A stretch of DNA of 17,620 bases, from contig CALBPH010000488.1 of the NCBI GenBank assembly GCA_937899365.1, forward strand, positions 1 through 17,620, written 5' to 3'. Numbering within the stretch: the stretch's first letter is position 1; each line of letters opens with the position of its first letter. The stretch comes from an uncultured Leptolyngbya sp. (GTDB lineage: Bacteria > Cyanobacteriota > Cyanobacteriia > Phormidesmidales > Phormidesmidaceae). Below are positions 1 through 5,543 of this stretch, in pieces. The position numbers and the translations under genes are program-made. The notes beneath the pieces are model-generated. The model did not search any database. It saw nothing but the letters and a program-made list of their open reading frames with translations, and was not told where the DNA came from.

Positions 1-416
1 AACCCCACACCTTCGCACCCTCCAACATTAGCTGGTGTATCGAAGATCGCACCGCCATGGTGCGGGTAAAAGCCACCCAAGATGACCAAACCCATCTGGA
101 AATGCGCGCAGCGTCCGGTCTGAGTAACCCTTACTTGAGCGCCGCGGCCACCTTAGCTGCCGGTCTGTTGGGCATTAAAGAACAGCCGACGCTCCAGCCC
201 ATGACCGATGGTCCCAGTGAGGATGATCCGAGCCTGAAATCGTTTCCAAAAACCCTAGATGCGGCCCTAGATGCCCTGGCTGCCGATGGTCCCATGCAAG
301 ATTTGCTGGGTACAGAATTTTGTCAGCTGTTTGGCACCGTAAAAGCGTTTGAGCTGGACAGATTTCATGACCATATTACCGATTGGGAAGTGGCCGAATA
401 TTTAGAGATTTATTAG
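1..416 (+). CDS. Glutamine-synthetase-family ligase, C-terminal part (5' truncated)
   Basis: The reading frame is open from the window edge (codons start at base 3) to TAG at 414-416, so only about 137 C-terminal residues are visible. The frame contains NISW (bases 24-35) followed by EDRTAMVRVKA, and then HLEMR...SNPYLSAAATLAAGLLGI. These match the C-terminal catalytic domain of glutamine synthetases (NxSWG..NR.A.vRV and E.R..d..aNPYLa.aa.l.AGL.Gi). The wording is closer to the gamma-glutamyl-amine ligase (PuuA/GlnA3/GlnT-like) branch than to housekeeping GlnA. Family members use ATP to join glutamate to ammonia or an amine in the cytoplasm. The gene is followed 12 bp later by a dioxygenase gene, suggesting one transcript. 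The substrate cannot be read from this fragment. Confidence 0.85.
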   Translation, partial: PHTFAPSNISWCIEDRTAMVRVKATQDDQTHLEMRAASGLSNPYLSAAATLAAGLLGIKEQPTLQPMTDGPSEDDPSLKSFPKTLDAALDALAADGPMQDLLGTEFCQLFGTVKAFELDRFHDHITDWEVAEYLEIY

Positions 417-428
417 GGGGAAATTGCT

Positions 429-1319
429 ATGGAGACAATTATAAAATCACCGCGCAGCGCCGAGCAAATCGAACAGTTTCACCACGATGGGTTTTTGGTG
501 GTTGAGAACCTGTTGGCACCAGATGTAGTGGCCGGTCTGGTGGAGAGATTTGATCCATTATTTGCAGGAGAGTTTGAAACGGGGGTATACCCTGATGAGT
601 GGCATTGGAATCCTTACTTGGGTAAACCAGGGGCCGCGGGGCAAATGACCGGGGTGTGGAAATGCGATCGCACCCTCTTCTCTGCCATGATGTCGCCCAA
701 AATTGCCCAGATGGCTGCCACCTTAGAGGGCTGGAACGGTGCCCGACTGCTGGCCGATGGCATTTGGCAAAAGCCCGGTGGGGCCAAAGAAACCACCCTG
801 CACCAGGACTCCATGTACATCAACTACCACACCCCGCCCGGGGTGATCACCTGTTGGATTGCCCTTAGCCATGCCGTCGCTGGGGCCAGCACCATCGAAT
901 ATGCGCGGGGGTCCCACCGCTGGCAGCTTTCCGAAGCCGTACCCGAATTTCATAACCAAAACAAAAGCTATCGCTCAGAAATGGAGCAGGCCGCTCGGCA
1001 AGCTGGCGTCGATAGCCCTGAGGTAGTACAACTTAGTCTCGCCCCCGGCAGCGGCGTATTTCACCATGGCAACACCTGGCATGGCTCCGGGCCAAACATG
1101 ATGGATGTTGTGCGCCGCAGTATGGTGCTGGCCTATGTCCCCGCCGCTGCTCGGTTTAAACCCTTTGGGTCCTATGTCCCTGGTGGCTACATTGCGGGCA
1201 AATATCGTCGCCACGGCGATGACACCATGGATGAAAGCTTTTTTCCCATTACCTGGCGCGAAGACGGCTATCGGACCCCGTTTTTAGATAGTCGTCCCGC
1301 CAACAGCTTGGACCAGTGA
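429..1319 (+). CDS. Phytanoyl-CoA dioxygenase (PhyH) family protein, intact metal site
   Basis: This 296-residue protein is a member of the PhyH family of Fe(II)/2-oxoglutarate dioxygenases. It has the facial triad: H125-x-D127 in TLHQDSMY and the distal H218 in NTWHGSGPN. The RRS at 229-231 supplies the expected 2-oxoglutarate-binding arginine. It starts with FHHDGFLVVENLLAPD, the usual PhyH N-terminal helix and strand. Length and core order fit the family. The ATG at 429 has a good purine-rich site, AGGGGG at 415-420, overlapping the stop of the preceding gene. The enzyme is probably cytoplasmic (no signal peptide) and should hydroxylate or otherwise oxidise a small molecule. The substrate is unknown; the ligase next door suggests a gamma-glutamylated or amine-containing compound, which is inference only. 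Confidence 0.88.
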   Translation: METIIKSPRSAEQIEQFHHDGFLVVENLLAPDVVAGLVERFDPLFAGEFETGVYPDEWHWNPYLGKPGAAGQMTGVWKCDRTLFSAMMSPKIAQMAATLEGWNGARLLADGIWQKPGGAKETTLHQDSMYINYHTPPGVITCWIALSHAVAGASTIEYARGSHRWQLSEAVPEFHNQNKSYRSEMEQAARQAGVDSPEVVQLSLAPGSGVFHHGNTWHGSGPNMMDVVRRSMVLAYVPAAARFKPFGSYVPGGYIAGKYRRHGDDTMDESFFPITWREDGYRTPFLDSRPANSLDQ

Positions 1320-1335
1320 CCATAAACCCCTCACC

Positions 1336-2253
1336 ATGAAACCCTCACCGTCAGAACCCGCTGCCCTAGGGCAAGTGCCGCCGCTCGACATTACCCCCGC
1401 CCAGATAGAGCTGTTCCATCAGCATGGGTATCTTATTTTTGATAATATATTAACCCCTGACCAAGTTACTCAAATTAGCGAACGCTTTGATCCTCTGTTT
1501 AATACCCAGTTTGAAACCGGCATCTATCCCGATGAATGGTACGGTCGTCCGGGGTTAAGCCAGCCCAATGCCACCCAGCAAATGACCGGGCTTTGGCGTT
1601 GCGATCGAACCCTCGCCAGCTTTACCCTCTCCGCTAAAATCGCCCAAATCAACGCCACCCTTATGGGTTGGGGCTCAGCCCGCTACGGTTTCGACACCTG
1701 TTGGATCAAACCCCCCAATGCCCCCGCAGTCTATTTCCATCGCAACAATACCTACACCTCCTGCATTGCGCCACCCGCCACCGTTACCTGCTGGATTGCC
1801 CTCAGTGATGTAGCCCTCAAGACCGGTTCCTTAGAAATTGTTCCCGGTTCCCATTTCTGGGACTGTACCGATCAGGTGCGTTTTCTCCACGCTCCCCAAG
1901 AAGACTACCGCACCCCCCTGTGGCAGGCCGCCCAAGCAGCGGGCATTCAATCACCCCAGATTGTTCCCATTGTTCTCCCCCCCGGTAGTGCCGTCTTTCT
2001 CCATGGCAATCTCTGGCGTGGGTCCGGCAACAATCCCAGCGCCACCAAAACAAGGCGCAGTCTTGCCATCAGTTCCCTGGCCGGCCATGCCAAATTCCAA
2101 CTACCCGGCGTTGGCAACGGCTATATTTTTGAGCGCTATCGCCAACAGGGGAGCTTAGACATCGCCGAAAGCTATTACCCCGTCCTGTGGTCTCAAACTG
2201 GCTATCGCACCCCGTTTTTAGCCGACTATTGCCAAGATGCCCTCGTCGGTTAA
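1336..2253 (+). CDS. PhyH-family paralogue lacking two iron ligands (probable pseudoenzyme)
   Basis: This 305-residue protein is a tandem paralogue of the gene before it. The two share blocks such as ERFDPLF, YPDEW, QMTG.W.CDRTL, TCWIALS and RTPFL. At the metal site it reads VYFHRNNTY (H135-R-N137) where the active copy has TLHQDSMY, so the Asp ligand is Asn. It also reads NLWRGSGNN where the active copy has NTWHGSGPN, so the distal His is Arg228. The RRS arginine motif at 240-242 remains. The frame is intact and full length, which argues against simple decay. Known losses of ligands in this superfamily (for example the Asp in halogenases) keep both His, so loss of Asp and distal His together predicts no ordinary Fe(II) chemistry. 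A role as partner subunit, or as a binding or regulatory protein, is inference. The gene starts 16 bp after the previous stop. Confidence 0.85.
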   Translation: MKPSPSEPAALGQVPPLDITPAQIELFHQHGYLIFDNILTPDQVTQISERFDPLFNTQFETGIYPDEWYGRPGLSQPNATQQMTGLWRCDRTLASFTLSAKIAQINATLMGWGSARYGFDTCWIKPPNAPAVYFHRNNTYTSCIAPPATVTCWIALSDVALKTGSLEIVPGSHFWDCTDQVRFLHAPQEDYRTPLWQAAQAAGIQSPQIVPIVLPPGSAVFLHGNLWRGSGNNPSATKTRRSLAISSLAGHAKFQLPGVGNGYIFERYRQQGSLDIAESYYPVLWSQTGYRTPFLADYCQDALVG

Positions 2254-2292
2254 GACTCCCCCGTCTGTCAAAACTCCCCTGACTAATCCACT

Positions 2293-3099
2293 ATGCCATC
2301 CCACACCCTGCGCTTAGCCAGCTTTGATGTCGGCACCGACGACCTCCGCTGGTGGGCACCCGAGATTTTAGACCGCTACCCCGACGGTTTCTACGACATG
2401 CACCAGCAGCTCTTTACCGATGTCTGCCAAAAAAGCCAGCCAGACTACCTGGGCGTTGTAGAGATAACCACTGTAGACCTGATCAAATTTGAGCCCCGTA
2501 AGTTTCCCTATCCCCCCCCCCAGGAGCTAGCTAGCCTCGACGGTATTGTAATCTCCGGTTCCGCCAGTGCTGCCTACGACCAGGACGATTGGGTCATTCA
2601 TCTGGGCCAGGTCATTCGAGACTACCATCAGCAAAAGGTCCGACTGTCCGGCTTTTCCTTTGCCCCCCAGATCGTCGCCCAGGCCCTCGGCGGCAAGGTG
2701 GGAAAAAATCCCCCCGGCACCGAACTATCCGCCGTTACCATTCAGCTAACCGAAGCAGCCCAAACCTATTTCGGCATCGACCGTACCGCCTATACCATCC
2801 ATGTCCATCACAATGACGGTGTCCTGCAACTCCCTCCTGGGGCCGTCTCCCTGGGCACCAGCGGCGTAACAGACTACTTGGGCTGGATTCTAGACGGTCA
2901 TATTCTCGTATTCTCCGGTCATCCAGAATACTCCCGCGATCCATGGATTTTAGAGCAAATGATGCTCGTAGAAAGGCGAGACCGGCTAGTGCCAGCGCAG
3001 CTAATTGACTATGGTCTAAGGGACCTGTGGAATCCCACAGACTATATTTGGCAAACGCAGCAACAGTTCAGATTCTTTCTGGGGCAGTTCCAGCTTTAG
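2293..3099 (+). CDS. Class-I glutamine amidotransferase-like protein with Cys-to-Ser at the nucleophile
   Basis: This 268-residue protein has the fold signature of class-I glutamine amidotransferases (GMP-synthase GATase-like). LDGIVISGSASAAYD (82-96) corresponds to the DG.i.SGsp.svyD strand. GFSFAPQIVAQALGGKV (120-136) corresponds to the nucleophile elbow, normally G.C.G.Q..a.alGGkV. FSGHPEYS (207-214) supplies the catalytic His210 and Glu212. The nucleophile position is Ser122 (codon TCC), and the following Gly-His is Ala-Pro. Amide hydrolysis by the normal thioester route is therefore unlikely. The gene lies 39 bp after the PhyH paralogue without a clear ribosome site, suggesting translation within the same operon. 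In polyamine pathways a GATase-fold hydrolase removes gamma-glutamyl groups added by a GS-like ligase; whether this relative still binds such a compound is inference. Confidence 0.82.
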   Translation: MPSHTLRLASFDVGTDDLRWWAPEILDRYPDGFYDMHQQLFTDVCQKSQPDYLGVVEITTVDLIKFEPRKFPYPPPQELASLDGIVISGSASAAYDQDDWVIHLGQVIRDYHQQKVRLSGFSFAPQIVAQALGGKVGKNPPGTELSAVTIQLTEAAQTYFGIDRTAYTIHVHHNDGVLQLPPGAVSLGTSGVTDYLGWILDGHILVFSGHPEYSRDPWILEQMMLVERRDRLVPAQLIDYGLRDLWNPTDYIWQTQQQFRFFLGQFQL

Positions 3100-3212
3100 G
3101 GCAATCCGCACCTCACAAGCATCTATCCCAGACGCTATCCTGTTACAGAAATAAGGGTCAAAACACCTCGGGGATAGTCACCCCCTATTTCTACAACAGA
3201 AGAACTTTTTTC

Positions 3213-3217
3213 AGGAG
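3213..3217 (+). promoter_or_regulatory. Ribosome binding site AGGAG
   Basis: AGGAG lies 6 bases before the ATG at 3224 and decides this start for the membrane-protein gene. The 124-bp gap before it (3100-3223) contains no clear terminator or sigma-70 promoter that I can defend. Confidence 0.7.
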
Positions 3218-3223
3218 TAAACA

Positions 3224-3874
3224 ATGCTGCAATCTCTGCTCGATTTGCTACAGCAGATCGACACATCTATGGTCGGCGACCTCGGTGAACTGGACTGGAC
3301 CAATATCGCCACCTACGGCGCTCTAACCGTTGGCTTCGCCGGGATTATATGGACCTCATCTAAGAATTTTCTAAAGTTTCTATGGCAGAAAACCGAAGGA
3401 ATTATCGGGTTTGCCGTCAGCACCCTGGTTGTCGTGTCACTGTGGTACACCCTACTGCGCGTCCACGTCAGCATCTCTTTCAACCTAGATAAAGAAGTTT
3501 TTGATAATCTTCTCTGGTTCTCTGCAATTCTATTTACCCCTTACTATCTAATCCATTACAACCTGCTCAAGGGTTTCTTGTTGACCCTAGTCAGGAGCGT
3601 AGAACTACTGCTCGATCTGCTCGTATTTTCCTGGTTTACCGAAAAAGCAGAACAAAACAGACAAAAGTGGCGTACTCGCATCAATAACGTCTACACTACC
3701 TGGAAGAAAAGCGTAGACGGATTTTTCCAAAAAGATCTAACAGCCGCTCCAGAGTCTCAACTATCCTTTGAACCAAACGCTCCTACCAAATCAGATGTCT
3801 CGTCATCAGCATCGACGGCCAATGTCTCGGATACTGATAGCGATAGTCAGCAGAACTTAGGAGTATCCTTGTAA
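3224..3874 (+). CDS. Unrecognised integral membrane protein, Ser-rich tail
   Basis: I do not recognise the family of this 216-residue protein. It has about four hydrophobic segments, roughly at residues 29-46, 58-78, 93-112 and 115-138. A basic amphipathic stretch follows (EKAEQNRQKWRTRINN), and a low-complexity Ser/Asp/Thr-rich tail occupies about residues 175-216. No signal peptidase motif or catalytic motif is visible. The start is supported by AGGAG at 3213-3217. The first 25 residues are acidic and amphipathic. Topology suggests a basic region followed by a disordered tail on the cytoplasmic side. It is codirectional with the dioxygenase run upstream, but the 124-bp gap and its own strong ribosome site leave open whether it belongs to the same operon. 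Confidence 0.75.
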   Translation: MLQSLLDLLQQIDTSMVGDLGELDWTNIATYGALTVGFAGIIWTSSKNFLKFLWQKTEGIIGFAVSTLVVVSLWYTLLRVHVSISFNLDKEVFDNLLWFSAILFTPYYLIHYNLLKGFLLTLVRSVELLLDLLVFSWFTEKAEQNRQKWRTRINNVYTTWKKSVDGFFQKDLTAAPESQLSFEPNAPTKSDVSSSASTANVSDTDSDSQQNLGVSL

Positions 3875-3922
3875 ATAGCAAGTCCACGGTGCTATCCATA
3901 CATACAACTATCGGCCAATCAC

Positions 3923-4540
3923 ATGTTGAGACCACGATTAAAACACCGCTTCACACGTCGCACCCTCTTGCGTATGGGGCCTTTGACGCTGGTCTCGTTG
4001 GTGGCAGCCTGTAGTCGGCCATTCTCACACAAAAATACTGTCCTGCCAGCTACACCTGCCTGTGGGAAAGATCTAACGACACCCCCTCAAACCGAAGGAC
4101 CGTTCTACACACCTGACTCTCCACAGCGAACGTCCTTACTAGAGCCAGGATTTTCTGGAACTCCGATTGTTGTTACCGGTCAGGTGCTGTCGTCAGAATG
4201 CAGACCCATCGCGGGTGCTTTAGTCGATTGTTGGCACACTAATGACCGGGGCGAGTATGACAACGAGGGCTACCAGTTTCGCGGTCATCAGTTTACCGAC
4301 GCCGACGGACAGTATCGCATCGAGACGATTGTTCCAGGCATTTATCCTGGACGTACTCGCCATTTTCACATCAAGGTCCAGGCCGCTAACCAGCCGGTGC
4401 TGACAACACAGCTTTATTTTCCAGAAGAATCCGCAACAAATCAAAACGACTTTTTGTTTGACCCCGCCCTTTTGATGACAGTTGACGATGGCGGCGACAC
4501 CAAAAGAGCCAGCTTCAACTTTGTTCTGAAAACAGTTTGA
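3923..4540 (+). CDS. Exported intradiol ring-cleavage dioxygenase-like protein (Tat/lipoprotein signal)
   Basis: This 205-residue protein has the compact intradiol dioxygenase fold seen in protocatechuate/catechol dioxygenase relatives. TPPQTEGPFY (52-62), TGQVLSSECRPIAGALVDCWH (85-105) and GEYDNEGYQFRG (110-121) follow the family order. The four Fe(III) ligands can be placed at Tyr112, Tyr141 (PGIYPGR), His147 and His149 (TRHFHIKV), so the site looks complete. The N-terminus has a twin-arginine-like TRRTLLRM, then a hydrophobic stretch ending in VAAC, a lipobox with Cys30. The mature protein is probably a membrane-anchored, extracytoplasmic lipoprotein. The short spacing of six residues between Tyr141 and His147 is typical of the secreted or unclassified branch rather than of catechol 1,2-dioxygenases. 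The aromatic substrate is unknown. No ribosome site is obvious before ATG 3923. Confidence 0.85.
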   Translation: MLRPRLKHRFTRRTLLRMGPLTLVSLVAACSRPFSHKNTVLPATPACGKDLTTPPQTEGPFYTPDSPQRTSLLEPGFSGTPIVVTGQVLSSECRPIAGALVDCWHTNDRGEYDNEGYQFRGHQFTDADGQYRIETIVPGIYPGRTRHFHIKVQAANQPVLTTQLYFPEESATNQNDFLFDPALLMTVDDGGDTKRASFNFVLKTV

Positions 4541-4624
4541 AAGAGATTGGGTTAAGAGAGCAGGGCTGTTGATCTATGGGCTGCTAACGCTTACTGACAG
4601 AGCCTGGAGCTACCGTTCGTCAGC

Positions 4625-4657
4625 TTTGTTAAAAACTCGTTTGTTAAGAACTAACAG
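4625..4657 (+). promoter_or_regulatory. Direct repeat TTTGTTAARAACT x2 with inverted extension
   Basis: TTTGTTAAAAACT (4625-4637) is repeated as TTTGTTAAGAACT (4640-4652) with a 15-bp period and one difference. The second copy runs into an inverted arm: TTTGTTA at 4640-4646 against TAACAGA at 4651-4657, six of seven pairs. This lies about 115-145 bp upstream of the small gene at 4772 and is a plausible transcription-factor site. The rest of the 231-bp gap 4541-4771 is AT-rich and shows no gene. Confidence 0.4.
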
Positions 4658-4692
4658 AACTTAATGAACATTGGGTGATTTTAACGATAAGC

Positions 4693-4722
4693 TTAAGTTA
4701 TTCAAGGAACGAAACGTATAAA
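4693..4722 (+). promoter_or_regulatory. Possible sigma-70 promoter for the small gene at 4772
   Basis: TATAAA (4717-4722) is a good -10 candidate about 50 bp before the start codon. The -35 candidate TTAAGT (4693-4698) at 18-bp spacing is weak, so an activator would probably be needed. Confidence 0.3.
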
Positions 4723-4771
4723 TCGCGTTTATTTAACTTAACACTTACTACATTCCGTTAGGAGAAACCCA

Positions 4772-4960
4772 ATGATTAATACAGACGCTTACAACCTTGA
4801 AGTTAAATCAGGTACCCGCAACCACAAGGGCTACTTTGTTCAGGACAGTGCTTACAAGCTGATGGGCATTGACAAATCAGGTTGGGCTTTGATTTGCCAA
4901 GACAATACCACCTGCCACTACGTAGATCCTGACTCATTGCAGGAAACCTCAGCGGTTTAA
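4772..4960 (+). CDS. Small conserved-looking hypothetical protein (62 aa)
   Basis: I do not recognise a named family for this 62-residue soluble protein. It begins MINTDAYNLEVKSGTRNHKG and ends DPDSLQETSAV. It has two cysteines (in LICQDNTTCHYV) and alternating polar/hydrophobic strands that suggest a small beta-barrel. A strong ribosome site, TTAGGAG at 4758-4764, lies 7 bases before the ATG. A hairpin with a T-run immediately follows the stop codon. The gene therefore looks like an independently transcribed unit. Its strong translation signals and AT-rich, repeat-bearing upstream region suggest a regulated and possibly abundant product. No transmembrane segment or signal peptide is present. 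Confidence 0.75.
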   Translation: MINTDAYNLEVKSGTRNHKGYFVQDSAYKLMGIDKSGWALICQDNTTCHYVDPDSLQETSAV

Positions 4961-4995
4961 GCCGATACTCCGAATCGGCTCGAGCACCCTTTTTT
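4960..4995 (+). terminator. Probable terminator after the 62-aa gene
   Basis: A perfect 7-bp stem, AGCCGAT (4960-4966) against ATCGGCT (4974-4980), overlaps the last base of the stop codon. T6 (4990-4995) follows after a 9-base spacer, which is longer than usual, so termination may be incomplete. Confidence 0.5.
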
Positions 4996-5035
4996 ATCCC
5001 CTTCCCCACCCAACACAGCTGTAGGACTGCCTCTG

Positions 5036-5129
5036 TCGGGTTAGTTAGGGCAGACAATGCATATCTCTGGGAGCCTCAAATCATCACGGCTAACCTGACT
5101 GGCAATCGACGGATACATTCGTCGATTGC
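5036..5129 (+). other. Structured intergenic segment: two inverted repeats
   Basis: TCGGGTTAG (5036-5044) can pair with CTAACCTGA (5090-5098) with one G-U pair. Three bases later a perfect 10-bp stem follows, GCAATCGACG (5102-5111) and CGTCGATTGC (5120-5129), with an 8-base loop. No T-run follows, so it is not a standard terminator. It could be a small RNA or part of a long leader of the zinc-ribbon gene at 5286. The remainder of 4996-5285 shows no gene. Confidence 0.4.
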
Positions 5130-5285
5130 TGTATTTGTCGGATGGTCACTGTGTTGTTATTTGACGGACAGTAGAGTTTGGCACACCTATGTTCACGTCA
5201 CGCGTAGTCCCTAAACGCTCTAGGTGATAACGGCTACATCTACAGCTAACTGTGTTTAATAAAAAAACTTTAACAATTTAGTTCC

Positions 5286-5465
5286 ATGAAATCTTTGGTA
5301 GCACTTACTCGTTTTGAACAACGAGTTCCAGTTTCAAAGCTAGAAGAAGAACCTACAGCACAGAGACAGACCTGCCTTTGTTGTTCTAATGTTTTGCTGC
5401 GTCACGTAACCTCAGGAAAAATCTCCTGGCGCTGTAGTCACTGCGGTCTGAATATGCCTGCTTAG
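5286..5465 (+). CDS. Small zinc-ribbon protein (59 aa)
   Basis: An ATG at 5286 opens a 59-residue frame ending at TAG 5463-5465. The product starts MKSLVALTRFEQRVPVSKLE. Its C-terminal half contains TCLCCSN (C30, C32, C33) and WRCSHCGLN (C50, C53), a CxxC-16-CxxC zinc-ribbon spacing. The charged N-terminal half has no cysteine. It is followed 31 bp later by a very strong terminator, which supports transcription of this strand. No clear Shine-Dalgarno sequence precedes the ATG, and the upstream bases TTTAATAAAAAAACTTTAAC are AT-rich, which could be a leader or promoter. A small zinc-binding regulator or RNA/protein-binding factor is possible; I do not recognise a named family. It is short enough to be missed by length cut-offs. 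Confidence 0.7.
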   Translation: MKSLVALTRFEQRVPVSKLEEEPTAQRQTCLCCSNVLLRHVTSGKISWRCSHCGLNMPA

Positions 5466-5496
5466 ATGGGCTTTAACAACCTACTCTCTGATGGAT

Positions 5497-5543
5497 GAGC
5501 CGTTTAGCTGGGTGAGTTCACCCAGCTAAACGGCTCTTTTTTT
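5497..5543 (+). terminator. Strong intrinsic terminator (19-bp perfect arms, T7)
   Basis: Arms 5497-5515 and 5518-5536 are perfect reverse complements (GAGCCGTTTAGC... against ...GCTAAACGGCTC), with 2 unpaired central bases, followed by T7 at 5537-5543. The T-run sits on the + side, so it ends the zinc-ribbon transcript. It directly abuts the valS stop codon (5544-5546). In the - direction the hairpin has no trailing T-run, so it could at most act as a 3' stabiliser for valS. Confidence 0.9.

Noticed and set aside
3165..3192. GGGGATAGTCACCCCC as a hairpin or terminator after the amidotransferase gene
   Set aside because: Only a 4-bp stem can form and no T-run follows.
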